Shown piece after piece: positions 6,560 through 15,304 of a stretch of 47,921 bases of DNA. This stretch comes from Gammaproteobacteria bacterium (lineage in GTDB: Bacteria; Pseudomonadota; Gammaproteobacteria; SZUA-152). Under the pieces are notes generated by a model. The model did no database searches. It worked only from the letters and a program-made list of their open reading frames with translations, and was not told where the DNA came from. The stretch's first letter is position 1. Every line of letters starts with the position of its first letter. A program made the translations under genes and the position numbers. Where the stretch lies: contig JAVVEP010000023.1 of the NCBI GenBank assembly GCA_032250735.1, positions 1-47,921 of the forward strand, given 5' to 3'.

Positions 6560-7288
6560 CTATTTGGACACGATAATGAGCACGGCGACCAGGATCCCGG
6601 CGCCGAGGGCGCACAGGCTGTACTTGCGATGCTCCTTTTCCGCCTGCGGCAACAGATGGGTCGCGCCCACATACACCAGCGCGCCGGCCGACAGCGAGAG
6701 CAGGGCGCCCAGCAGGGGGGGGTCGATGCGGTTGATGTAGGGCCAGGAAACCAGCATGCCCAGCGGTGTGGAGAGTGATGCGGCAAGCACAGCCAGCAGC
6801 AGCGCGGTCTTCTCGCTGAATCCGCTGCGCAACAGCAGCAGGTAGGTGATGATACCTTCGGGAAATTCATGCAGCACCATGCCGGTGGCAGCCAGCACGC
6901 CGGTGAAGATGCTGACGGTAAAGGTGATGGAGTAGACGAAGCCGTCGATGAAGGAGTGAAAGCCGATGCCGATCATGGGCACCAGGCCGATGCCGTAGTC
7001 TGGATCCACGCCCCGCTCACAGACGAAGGCGGTGATGAAACGATTGAACAGGTGCATCATCAAAAACCCGCCAAGCAGGTACAGCGGGGCGTGGGGGCTC
7101 AGCTCGAAGGACTTGGGGATGATGTGCAGGAAGGACACCGAGATCAGCACGCCGGCGGCGAAGCACACAAAGTAGATGCTGTACCTGCGCCCCCAGGCCT
7201 CGAAGTGGCGGATGGTGTAGATGCCGACGCCCGTCACCAGCGCCGCAAGCATACTGGCGCCAAACGCCGTCCAGAAGGTGTTTCCCAT
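6560..7288 (-). CDS. ZIP family divalent metal transporter
   Basis: 242 aa integral membrane protein with about eight helices. The key ZIP helices are present: H-S-F-I-D-G-F near residues 110-116 and H-E-F-P-E-G near 139-144, carrying the His/Glu/Asp metal-site residues of the ZupT/GufA branch. It would import Zn(II) or related metals across the inner membrane. Its ATG lies 1 nt from the stop of the upstream methyltransferase gene, so the two are an operon with coupled translation. The exact metal is unknown. Confidence 0.88.
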   Translation of the reverse strand: MGNTFWTAFGASMLAALVTGVGIYTIRHFEAWGRRYSIYFVCFAAGVLISVSFLHIIPKSFELSPHAPLYLLGGFLMMHLFNRFITAFVCERGVDPDYGIGLVPMIGIGFHSFIDGFVYSITFTVSIFTGVLAATGMVLHEFPEGIITYLLLLRSGFSEKTALLLAVLAASLSTPLGMLVSWPYINRIDPPLLGALLSLSAGALVYVGATHLLPQAEKEHRKYSLCALGAGILVAVLIIVSK

Positions 7289-7289
7289 A

Positions 7290-7952
7290 TTATTTGCCCT
7301 CTGCTGCGCTGTGCATCAGCGAGGGCCGTTTGACCCTCACCACCACAAAGGCCCCCGCACCATGGCCGGCACTCAGGGATTCGATCTCATGCGTTGCTTC
7401 CAGCGTCTTTGATAGGGTCTGCACCCAACGCGGTTCGATAAATCCCGTGTCGTGAAGTAACTGGTCCACTTCGGTGGCCGAGAAAAAGTGCGCATCACGA
7501 TAGAACACATTCTCGACCTGGTGCACCAGATAGTGCTGCCCCAGTGCACTGGTGCGATCGATAAAACCGATCACCAGTACGCCGCCGGGTTTCAGTACGC
7601 GCCAGGCCTCGTTCAGCATCGCGCCAACGTCATTCACGAAGCAGATCGTGGTGACGCACAGCACACGGGCGAAACGGTGATCCGCAAAGGGCAGCGCCTC
7701 GGCCACCGCCTGCACGGTGGTGATACCGCGGCGTGCCGCATAGCCCAGCACGGCGCGAGCCGGATCGATGCCGACCTGCACACCCAGCGGAGCGGCAAAG
7801 CGCCCAGTGCCAACACCAATGGAAAGCCCCGGCCCTTGCCAGGGCAACTGCGCACGCACCGCCAGCAGCTCCGAGTGATAGGCCGCCGCATGCTGCACGA
7901 ACCAATCGTCATAGCGCTGGTGATGGCTTTCAAATGGCGCGGTTTTAGGCAT
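7290..7952 (-). CDS. Class I SAM-dependent methyltransferase
   Basis: 220 aa from the chosen start M-P-K-T-A-P-F-E. SAM-binding motif I is L-S-I-G-V-G-T-G-R-F-A near residues 41-51, the acidic loop of motif II is G-I-D-P-A, and the post-motif V-L-K-P-G-G-V-L-V-I-G-F is clear. This is the UbiE/Methyltransf_11 fold. The substrate is unknown. A longer reading to 8033 is open, but its first 27 residues are low in conserved features, and a GGGAG lies 11 nt before ATG 7952. Coupling to the ZIP transporter hints at metal or metalloid chemistry, but that is only context. Confidence 0.8.
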   Translation of the reverse strand: MPKTAPFESHHQRYDDWFVQHAAAYHSELLAVRAQLPWQGPGLSIGVGTGRFAAPLGVQVGIDPARAVLGYAARRGITTVQAVAEALPFADHRFARVLCVTTICFVNDVGAMLNEAWRVLKPGGVLVIGFIDRTSALGQHYLVHQVENVFYRDAHFFSATEVDQLLHDTGFIEPRWVQTLSKTLEATHEIESLSAGHGAGAFVVVRVKRPSLMHSAAEGK

Positions 7953-8329
7953 CGCCAGGGTCACTCCCGTAGGCTCGCGACTGGATGGATAGGGTTCACA
8001 GGCACCGCTGACTTTTTCAGGTATCGATGACATGGTTTATCTGGTGCAGTGCGCGGATTATTCTGCGTGCCTATAGGGTCCGCGCAACGCGCACATTGCG
8101 CAACGTGGGTGTTCTGAAAGCGCCCAGCGTTGCACTGTGCCAGATTGATTTATAGCACGTAAATCAGGCGGCAATTTGATTAGTAGCTTTGGCTGAGCAC
8201 TCTGGTGGGGCACTTCGGCTGATGGTGTGCTACGTTTTTAATGGCATAGGAGCCTGTCGGGCCTGGGACAGGGTCAGACAAAACACAGCGCACAGTCAAG
8301 AGAGAACGGACAACAACAAGGAGGTTACG
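7953..8329. other. Intergenic region with a solo MITE-end sequence
   Basis: A divergent region between the methyltransferase and DUF1540 genes. At 8247-8260, TAGGAGCCTGTCGG is identical to the terminal repeat of the MITE at 33177-33344, but no second end is found nearby, so it may be a decayed copy. A good ribosome-binding sequence (AAGGAGG) for the DUF1540 gene is at 8318-8324. I see no other gene. Confidence 0.5.
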
Positions 8330-8626
8330 ATGAAGATGACAATCGATATGCCAGTGGTTAAGGCCTGTAGCATCAGCGAATGTGGCTATAACCGGGCCAA
8401 CAAGTGCCATGCCCGCGCCATCACTATCGGTGGGGGTACCCATCCCGGCTGTGACACCTCGTATCTGGGGGCGCCGGTGCGCACGACGGGGAATAATACG
8501 GCGGGTGTCGGTGCCTGCAAGATTACAGGCTGCACATTTAATGATGACCTGGAATGTAACTCGAGCAACATCACGGTTAGCATGAAAAATGACAGCATTC
8601 AGTGCATGACCTTCCAGGTGCGCTAG
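8330..8626 (+). CDS. Tandem DUF1540 small cysteine-rich metal-binding protein
   Basis: 98 aa. Two copies of one pattern are visible: C13-x4-C18-x7-C26 ending with C41, and C63-x4-C68-x7-C76 ending with C92. The first copy also has the conserved N-K-C-H-A and G-x-x-H-P-G-C-D segments of DUF1540, a small domain thought to bind metal. The second copy has lost the H-x-x-C-D block, so the two halves may have diverged in role. The start at 8330 is fixed by an ideal AAGGAGG 6 nt upstream. It is divergent from the ZIP transporter operon. Confidence 0.82.
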   Translation: MKMTIDMPVVKACSISECGYNRANKCHARAITIGGGTHPGCDTSYLGAPVRTTGNNTAGVGACKITGCTFNDDLECNSSNITVSMKNDSIQCMTFQVR

Positions 8627-8747
8627 GCGTCTGCCGACCGACAATGGCCGGCTGTAGCTGGTCATTACCTGTAGGCGGTGCGAGGCCGGAGCATGAGACC
8701 TAGCGCCGGCACTGGCGGCCAGGGCCTATACTAACGAGACGTAAACC

Positions 8748-8782
8748 AATGGGTCAGGATGAGAGTCCTGGCCCATTTTTTT
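8748..8782 (+). terminator. Rho-independent terminator
   Basis: AATGGGTCAGGA (8748-8759) pairs with TCCTGGCCCATT (8766-8777), with one G-U pair, around a short loop and is followed by a T-run. It would end transcripts from the DUF1540 gene, about 120 bp upstream, before the pilus ATPase gene. Confidence 0.85.
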
Positions 8783-8975
8783 GCATTGCCGGTCGCTGAA
8801 TAAAAAACGTTGTGCGATGCGTCCGCAGGCTGCGTTTCGCGCTCCCCCATTCCCTCGCCGCAATCCCCCTGTATCTCCACCAACTCCCAGGCCGCAGATG
8901 TGGGTCAAGTTTCAGGCTGTTCTGCCACTAATACCAGGGTGTTCGATGCTTTCCCGGCAGGGGAGGTAGCGAAAG

Positions 8976-11429
8976 TTGTTGTCTCATATGGATAAGTGCC
9001 GCGTGGCAGCAATCCAGACTTCATGGATAAACATGTCAATGCCCTATATGCACGAAAGAAGTCCGGAACAGTTGGTAGAGGCCGGGATCCGACCGGATGC
9101 CACCTTTGGGCTTCCTGTTGCGCCTGCAACCATTGGCCGGGAGTCGTCGCTCCACGATGCCCCCGTTGTCGCCTACAGAATGCAGGGTGAACCGATACAC
9201 GGCATGTTGAAAGCGTTCGACGGCGCACATAAAACGCTGGTTATCGAATCGCAACAGGCGGCCAGTGTCACGCTTGACTTTGACGCATTGCGCTACCTGG
9301 CGTTTTCCCGTTGCCTGCTTACTGAAACGGAATCTGCTGCGACTCGAGCCCAGGCAGCGGCACACCAGGCCACCAATACTGCGGTGGCGGCAGCCGACAA
9401 AAGTTTTGAACTGGTCTACAGGGACGGTAAAAAATTGCATGCCAGCGCGGAAACCATTCTGCTGGACGCCATTGGCCTGCATATCTTTCTCGACAAGACC
9501 GATGGCCATGTCTATCGACTATTTGCGCCCAACACCACACTGGAAAAATACAGCGCTAATAACGCTCTGGTACAAACAGTGGCTGAACATCGCATGGCCC
9601 ACCCAATGCATGAAGCGGTGCATGCGGCGGTGGTGGGGCAGGTCAAGGACGGGCCGCATCTTGCCTCGTCGCCGGCGCCAGGTAGTATCCGCACCTTGCC
9701 GCCGGCGACCTGCCGCAGTGAGTTGATTGAACGGTTAGAGGACCGGTGGCCATTGCCGGCGCAGCGTTTGGGCGAGTTATTGCTGGCGCAGGGGCTGATC
9801 ACCTACAAGCAGTTGGACGATGCACTGGCCTATAAACAGCGGCTTCCCGAAAAGCGTATCGCTGAAATTCTCGTGCAGAAGGGGGTGGCGAACGCGGACG
9901 ATATATACGGCATCCTGGCCTTCAAGCTGGGACTGCACTTTGTGAAGCTTGGTGCATTTGATATCGATTCCGCGTCGCTGACCCATTTCCCGCGAGAGCT
10001 GGCGATTCGTTTCCATGTGCTCCCGCTGTTTGTCCATCACCACCTGTTGGTGGTCGCGATGTCTGATCCGACGAATTTCGATGCCTGCAAGATGGTGGAG
10101 TTTGTCACCCAGCACCGGATCGAGGCCGTCATGGCCCAGCATGAGGATATCGAAGCGGCGATTGATAAATTCTATGGCCAGCAGGAGGATGATGAGGCGA
10201 TAGAAGAGTTTAGCGAAAACGGTGCCGCTGGCGGAGAAAACGAGGAAGGACTCACCAAGGAGGCTGCGCGCCTGAGTCAGGAGAAACCCATTGTTCGCCT
10301 GGTCCACAATATGATTATCGAGGCCGTGCACAGAAGGGCCTCGGATATCCACATTCGCCCCGGAGAAAAGGCCGTTGACATCATATTGCGCATAGATGGC
10401 ACATTGATCCCGGTGCGTAATTTTACCAAATCCATACTGGCGGCGGTGGTCAGCCGTATCAAGATTATCGGCCGCATGGATATCAGCGAGCGCAGGATTC
10501 CGCAGGATGGCCGGGCAAGCACCAATATATACGGCAACAAGGTCGATCTGCGAATTTCCGTTATGCCGACGATCAATGGCGAGAGTGTTGTGATCCGCAT
10601 CCTGGATACCATGGCGGGCCTGCGGAATATTGATGAGCTCGGCTTCAATGATCATGACCATCATCTATTTAAAGATATGATAAGTCACAGCTATGGAATT
10701 CTGCTGGTCACCGGTCCGACGGGCTCTGGAAAATCAACCACACTCTATGCCGCACTGGAACACATCCGAAAAAGCAACGTCAATATTATCACCGCGGAAG
10801 ATCCCGTGGAGTATCACATCGACGGCATTGAACAGATGCAGGTCAATCACCAGATTGATTATTCTTTTGCCCGCATTCTGCGCAATATTCTACGGCATGA
10901 TCCCGATGTCATTATGGTGGGCGAGATTCGCGACCAGGAGACGGCGAAAACCGCCATTGAAAGTGCGCTTACCGGGCACCTTGTGCTGAGCACCCTGCAC
11001 ACCAACAGCGCCGCGGTAACGGTCACGCGTCTGCTGGAAATGGGGGTGGAACCCTATCTCATTAATGACACCCTGCTGGGCGTTTTGGCGCAACGTCTGG
11101 TGCGTGCCAACTGCCCGCTATGTCTTGAGGAGGAAGCGGTCGACCCGGTTGTGAATCAGGCGCTGGGTGTCGACAGTAAAGAAAAATTCTATCGTGGCAA
11201 GGGTTGTGAGAGTTGTAATAATACCGGCTACAAGGGTCGCCTGGCGGTGTATGAATTGTTGCAGATGAATCAGGCAATACGCTCGCACGTATTGAATGGG
11301 GTGAGCGCGGATATCATCCACGCCGAGGCCGTAAGCAATGGCATGACGGTGCTGACCCGGAATGCGCTCAATGCCGCCAGAGAAAAGAAAACCTCGCTTG
11401 CCGAGGTCTATCGTATCCGTCTTGAATAG
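8976..11429 (+). CDS. GspE/PilB/MshE-type pilus extension ATPase with long N-terminal extension
   Basis: 817 aa, about 250 longer than typical PilB. Residues 1-250 have no domain I know but seem to hold two related beta-rich units (about 55-110 and 145-200). About 263-320 is an MshEN/T2SSE-N domain with R-L-G-E-L-L-L-A-Q-G and a second R-I-A-E-I-L-V-Q-K-G unit spaced as in the c-di-GMP-binding MshEN motif. The ATPase core has Walker A (G-P-T-G-S-G-K-S-T, about 580), Walker B (V-I-M-V-G-E-I-R-D, about 644) and a zinc tetracysteine (C-P-L-C ... C-E-S-C, about 712-746). The TTG at 8976 has GGGAGG 9 nt upstream; ATG 8988 is an alternative. It pairs with PilU downstream. Confidence 0.88.
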   Translation: MLSHMDKCRVAAIQTSWINMSMPYMHERSPEQLVEAGIRPDATFGLPVAPATIGRESSLHDAPVVAYRMQGEPIHGMLKAFDGAHKTLVIESQQAASVTLDFDALRYLAFSRCLLTETESAATRAQAAAHQATNTAVAAADKSFELVYRDGKKLHASAETILLDAIGLHIFLDKTDGHVYRLFAPNTTLEKYSANNALVQTVAEHRMAHPMHEAVHAAVVGQVKDGPHLASSPAPGSIRTLPPATCRSELIERLEDRWPLPAQRLGELLLAQGLITYKQLDDALAYKQRLPEKRIAEILVQKGVANADDIYGILAFKLGLHFVKLGAFDIDSASLTHFPRELAIRFHVLPLFVHHHLLVVAMSDPTNFDACKMVEFVTQHRIEAVMAQHEDIEAAIDKFYGQQEDDEAIEEFSENGAAGGENEEGLTKEAARLSQEKPIVRLVHNMIIEAVHRRASDIHIRPGEKAVDIILRIDGTLIPVRNFTKSILAAVVSRIKIIGRMDISERRIPQDGRASTNIYGNKVDLRISVMPTINGESVVIRILDTMAGLRNIDELGFNDHDHHLFKDMISHSYGILLVTGPTGSGKSTTLYAALEHIRKSNVNIITAEDPVEYHIDGIEQMQVNHQIDYSFARILRNILRHDPDVIMVGEIRDQETAKTAIESALTGHLVLSTLHTNSAAVTVTRLLEMGVEPYLINDTLLGVLAQRLVRANCPLCLEEEAVDPVVNQALGVDSKEKFYRGKGCESCNNTGYKGRLAVYELLQMNQAIRSHVLNGVSADIIHAEAVSNGMTVLTRNALNAAREKKTSLAEVYRIRLE

Positions 11430-11551
11430 CTGGGTGTCGAGATGGTCATTGCCTGTTAAGCAGGAAAAGTTAAGCATGAAAAATCAGTCATGAAAAATAC
11501 TGTTTTATGCAATAGGCGCAAGTCGGTGTGTTATATGGGAGTGCTACGTTG

Positions 11552-12667
11552 ATGGATATCCTGCCCTATCTGAAGCTGATGGCCGAAAAGGGCGCCTCCG
11601 ATCTTTTTTTCAGTACCGGCGCGCCGGTCAATATCAAGATTGAGGGAGTCAGCGCTGCGTTGAACGACACGTCGCTTCCGCCCGGGGTGGTCAAAAAACT
11701 GGCCTACAGTGTTATCAGCGATGATCAGCAAAAGACCTTTGAAGCGGAGATGGAACTGAATCTCGCGATCTCTGTGCATGACATAGGACGCTTTCGCATC
11801 AATCTGTACCGTCAGCGTGGCGAAGTCGCCATGGTGGTCCGATATCTCAAATCGCATATCCCATCCATTGAAAACTTGCACCTGCCCGCTGTGTTGAAGG
11901 AGCTGATCATGGAGCCGCGCGGATTGATCCTGCTGGTTGGCTCCACCGGTTCAGGCAAGTCTACGACCCTGGCCAGTATGATTGATCACCGCAATGCCAA
12001 CAATACCGGCCATATCCTGACCATTGAAGAGCCCATCGAATTTATCCATCAACACAAGAAATCCATCGTTGACCAGCGCGAGGTTGGGCTGGATACTCTA
12101 AGTTATGCCAACGCCCTGAAAAATGCCATGCGCGAGGCGCCGGACGTGATTCTGATCGGCGAGATTCGCGATCGGGAGACCATGCAACACGCCATAGCCT
12201 ATGCGGAAACAGGCCATCTCTGCCTGTCGACGCTGCATGCCAATAACGCCAATCAGACGCTGGACAGGATTATCAATTTTTTCCCCGATCCCATGCATCA
12301 TCAGTTATTGCTGGATCTCTCGCTGAATCTGCGGGCGGTTGTTTCCCAGCGTCTGGTGTCTGGCGTGCAGGGCAAGCGCGTCCCCGCCGTTGAGATCATG
12401 CTTAAATCGCCCTATATCTCCGAGCTCATCGAGAAGGGTGATATCGAAGGAATCAAGGACGCCATTGGCAACAGCACCGAGATGGGCATGCAAAGTTTTG
12501 ATCAGTCTCTGTATGAACTCTACAGTATGGGAAAAATCAGCATGCAGGAGGCGCTGAACAATGCGGATTCCCGCAACAACCTGATGCTAAAGTTTCGCCT
12601 GGCCAGGGGTGTCGCAGGCGGGAACTCCACCGATGACCTGTCCATTACGGAAGAGAATGACCGATAG
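11552..12667 (+). CDS. pilU: Type IV pilus retraction ATPase PilU
   Basis: 371 aa. Walker A is G-S-T-G-S-G-K-S at 130-137, with Asp-box/Walker B L-I-G-E-I-R-D and His-box L-S-T-L-H-A-N. The C-terminal segment F-D-Q-S-L-Y-E-L-Y, with K-F-R-L near the end, is typical of PilU rather than PilT. PilU is the accessory retraction motor that aids PilT under load. ATG 11552 (M-D-I-L-P-Y) follows GGGAG and fits the family; an upstream in-frame start adds eight poor residues. It lies 122 bp after the extension ATPase gene on the same strand. No pilT or pilC is nearby. Confidence 0.9.
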   Translation: MDILPYLKLMAEKGASDLFFSTGAPVNIKIEGVSAALNDTSLPPGVVKKLAYSVISDDQQKTFEAEMELNLAISVHDIGRFRINLYRQRGEVAMVVRYLKSHIPSIENLHLPAVLKELIMEPRGLILLVGSTGSGKSTTLASMIDHRNANNTGHILTIEEPIEFIHQHKKSIVDQREVGLDTLSYANALKNAMREAPDVILIGEIRDRETMQHAIAYAETGHLCLSTLHANNANQTLDRIINFFPDPMHHQLLLDLSLNLRAVVSQRLVSGVQGKRVPAVEIMLKSPYISELIEKGDIEGIKDAIGNSTEMGMQSFDQSLYELYSMGKISMQEALNNADSRNNLMLKFRLARGVAGGNSTDDLSITEENDR

Positions 12668-12939
12668 TCATGAGGTTGCCTGGTGTGGGAAATCGCTATC
12701 ACCGGCGGTGCTGATCAGAAGACCCGGTTCACTAGGAGCCTGAATAATACACTTATGGCGAGTGTGAAATTCGACCAGGGCCGCAGGCGTCATCCCAGCG
12801 GACTGCTGCGCTCTACCGGAGCGGATAGACAAACACTCAAAGCCTGTGAAAAATTCGATGCCCGGTCCTCCTGGCGTACAAGATAATTCCCGCATTGAAA
12901 CCACGTTGTATTTTTTCTGCGCCTTGTCAGAATGATTCC
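12668..12939. other. Intergenic region with a MITE-end fragment
   Basis: About 270 bp without a convincing gene. CTAGGAGCCTG at 12732-12742 equals the first 11 bases of the MITE at 33177, suggesting an eroded copy. The open frame that extends selO upstream to 12895 lacks a ribosome-binding sequence. Confidence 0.4.
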
Positions 12940-14409
12940 ATGCGTACCCTTGAACAGCTGAATTTCGACAACACCTACGCCAGCCTGCCGGAGATCTTTT
13001 TTTCGGAACATCAGCCGCAGGCCCTGGCGGGTGATTTTCTGATCCACTTTAATCCGCAGGTGGCGCAGCTGCTGGGCATGGATGCGGCCGAGGGCCGGCG
13101 AGGCGATTTGCTCGATATCTTTGCCGGCCGAAAACCCTTTGCGGGGTTCAGACCGATTGCCGCCTGTTATGCCGGCCATCAGTTCGGCCAGTATGTCTCG
13201 CGCCTCGGCGATGGGCGCGCCATCCTGCTCGGCCAGTTGCGCACGGCGCAGCATCAGCCTTGGGATCTGCAGTTGAAGGGCGCGGGCCAGACCCTGTATT
13301 CACGCGGCAGCGATGGCCGGGCGGTGTTGCGTTCGTCGATCCGCGAATACCTGTGCAGTGCCGCCATGCAGGGCTTGGGGATTCCGACCACCCACGCCCT
13401 GTTTCTGTCCGGTAGCCGCGAGGAGGTCTATCGCGAACAGATTGAGCCGGGTGCGATGGTGTTGCGGGTGGCGCCCAGCCATATTCGCTTCGGCAGTTTT
13501 GAATACTTCTTTTATGCCGGGCATTACGACGAGCTGCAACAGCTGACCGATTATGTGCTGCACCACTATTATCCACACCTGTTGAGCGCACAGAATCCGG
13601 TCCTCGCCTTTCTGGAGGAGGTCATCGTGGCGACGGCCGGACTGATCGCGCAATGGCAGGCGGTCGGTTTTGCCCACGGCGTGATGAATACCGATAACAT
13701 GTCGATCCACGGCATTACCCTGGACTACGGGCCGTTTGGTTTTGTCGAGCAGTATGAGCCGGGTTATATCTGTAATCACTCCGACCCCCACGGGCGATAT
13801 GCCTTTGATAAACAGCCGGAGATCGGCCTGTTCAACCTGAGCTGTCTGGCTCAGGCCCTGTTGCCGGTATTGCATGGCGAGGTGGATGAGGCGGTGGCGC
13901 TGGCCAAGGCGGCCCTGGCAAAATACCAGGACCAGTTTGTCGGCCATTATGCGGAGCTGATGCGGCGAAAACTGGGTTTTTCACAGTCGCGGGCAGACGA
14001 TCAGCAGCTGGTCAGCGCGCTGCTGGATCTGCTGGCGACGAACCGGGTGGACTATACGATCTTCTTTCGCCAGCTGAGCGAGGTCGAGCCTGGCGGCTGC
14101 CGGGATCTGTTTGTTGACCGGGTCGGGTATGACCGGTGGTTTGCTGTCTATCAACAGCGTCTCGGGCAGGAGGCGGTGCCTGCCGAGGCCCGCAGTGCCC
14201 AGATGAAGCGGGTGAACCCCAGATACATACTGCGCAATTACCTGGCCGAAATGGCCATCCGTAAGGCCCAGCATGAGGACGACTATTCCGTCATCGAACA
14301 GCTGATGCAGATTCTGCAAGACCCCTTTGCCGAACATGAGGCCTTTGCCCGGTATGCGGGGCATCCGCCCGCGTGGGCGCAGCAGATCGAGGTGAGTTGT
14401 TCCTCCTGA
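12940..14409 (+). CDS. selO: Protein adenylyltransferase SelO (YdiU family)
   Basis: 489 aa from M-R-T-L-E-Q-L. This pseudokinase-fold enzyme transfers AMP from ATP to Ser/Thr/Tyr of target proteins and is linked to redox stress. Conserved blocks are G-H-Q-F-G-Q-Y, D-L-Q-L-K-G-A-G-Q-T, G-R-A-V-L-R-S-S-I-R-E-Y and the metal/catalytic stretch H-G-V-M-N-T-D-N-M-S-I followed by D-Y-G-P-F-G-F. It ends in E-V-S-C-S-S; the Cys is the position that is selenocysteine in animal SelO. An upstream start (12895) adds 15 unconserved residues. It is convergent with the stress protein gene, 29 bp away. Confidence 0.95.
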   Translation: MRTLEQLNFDNTYASLPEIFFSEHQPQALAGDFLIHFNPQVAQLLGMDAAEGRRGDLLDIFAGRKPFAGFRPIAACYAGHQFGQYVSRLGDGRAILLGQLRTAQHQPWDLQLKGAGQTLYSRGSDGRAVLRSSIREYLCSAAMQGLGIPTTHALFLSGSREEVYREQIEPGAMVLRVAPSHIRFGSFEYFFYAGHYDELQQLTDYVLHHYYPHLLSAQNPVLAFLEEVIVATAGLIAQWQAVGFAHGVMNTDNMSIHGITLDYGPFGFVEQYEPGYICNHSDPHGRYAFDKQPEIGLFNLSCLAQALLPVLHGEVDEAVALAKAALAKYQDQFVGHYAELMRRKLGFSQSRADDQQLVSALLDLLATNRVDYTIFFRQLSEVEPGGCRDLFVDRVGYDRWFAVYQQRLGQEAVPAEARSAQMKRVNPRYILRNYLAEMAIRKAQHEDDYSVIEQLMQILQDPFAEHEAFARYAGHPPAWAQQIEVSCSS

Positions 14410-14438
14410 CTTCGACAGCCTACTGGCCTGACAAATGC

Positions 14439-15287
14439 CTAGCGCAGTAGCAGTACCGGGATCCGGGCGTTGCGGATCACGCTGGTGGTGGTGCTGCCGA
14501 CCAGGAAGCGGCGGATCACCGAGTGGCCGTAGGCGCCCATGACCAACAGCTCGATGTCGTGTTCGCGGCGGTAATCGCAGAGCACCTGTTCCACCTCTCC
14601 CTGCTGTAGCACGGTGGTCACCACGAAGTCGGCGGCCTCCAGGCTGTGTCGTGCCCATGCCAGCTGGGCCTGATGTTCTTCGGTGTCGGCACCGACCATC
14701 AACACATGGCAGGGCAGGCCGCGGCACAGCGGACTGGCGGCCACCATCTCCACCGCCTTGCGCGTGGTGGCGCTGCCGTCAAAGGCGATCATCACTCGTT
14801 GCGGGGCGGTGAAGTCGGGCGGACAGACCAGGATCGGCCGCTGCAGGCTGCGCACCACGGTCTCCAGCCGGCTGCCGACATGCTCGCCCAGATGTTCGTC
14901 GTGTTTGCCCAGCACCAGCAGGCGGGTGTCCGGTTCAATGGCCAGCAGCGAGTCCAGCAGACTGCCGTGGCGTTGATGCACGATGGGCTCGGCCACGCCA
15001 TCGGCCACCGCGCGCTGGCGGGCGGTCTCCAGCATCAGCCGGCCCTGTTCGAGGGCGAGCCTGCCGCGTTTTGCGTCGAGCTCCGCCAGCTCCTGCAGCA
15101 GGGCCTCGCGACTGCCGAGGCCGATGTTGCCGCTCAGGTCGGCGGGGATGGGGTACTCCGCCTTGTCCAGCACGTGCAGCAGCACCAGCGACGCCTCCAG
15201 CCGCAGGCTGGCCCAGGCGGCGCAGTCGCTGACCGCGGTGGAGACCGCGGTGCCGTCGATACAGGCGATTACATTGGTCTTGGTCAT
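14439..15287 (-). CDS. Tandem universal stress protein (UspE-like)
   Basis: 282 aa with two Usp domains, about residues 1-150 and 151-282. The second has the ATP-binding signature G-x2-G-x9-G-S (M-G-A-Y-G-H-S ... V-G-S-T-T). The first has a changed loop (L-G-K-H-D-E-H-L-G-E-H-V-G-S), so it may bind nucleotide poorly. It lies 17 nt after the stop of the SulP transporter gene on the same strand, so both are probably one operon. Usp domains next to SulP carriers are common, and a regulatory role on the carrier is likely but inferred. Confidence 0.9.
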   Translation of the reverse strand: MTKTNVIACIDGTAVSTAVSDCAAWASLRLEASLVLLHVLDKAEYPIPADLSGNIGLGSREALLQELAELDAKRGRLALEQGRLMLETARQRAVADGVAEPIVHQRHGSLLDSLLAIEPDTRLLVLGKHDEHLGEHVGSRLETVVRSLQRPILVCPPDFTAPQRVMIAFDGSATTRKAVEMVAASPLCRGLPCHVLMVGADTEEHQAQLAWARHSLEAADFVVTTVLQQGEVEQVLCDYRREHDIELLVMGAYGHSVIRRFLVGSTTTSVIRNARIPVLLLR

Positions 15288-15304
15288 GGCGATTCCCCTT
15301 CCGG

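Noticed and set aside
6360-6614. Minus-strand frame ending with G-E-I-R-T-P-D-R-L-V-R-S-Q
   Set aside because: Second antisense-tRNA artefact over the same fragment, extended by GC-rich noise and the tRNA terminator.
8976-9036. Riboswitch in the leader of the pilus ATPase gene
   Set aside because: The bases before the start lack the conserved core of the c-di-GMP riboswitches I know; only a strong ribosome-binding sequence is evident.
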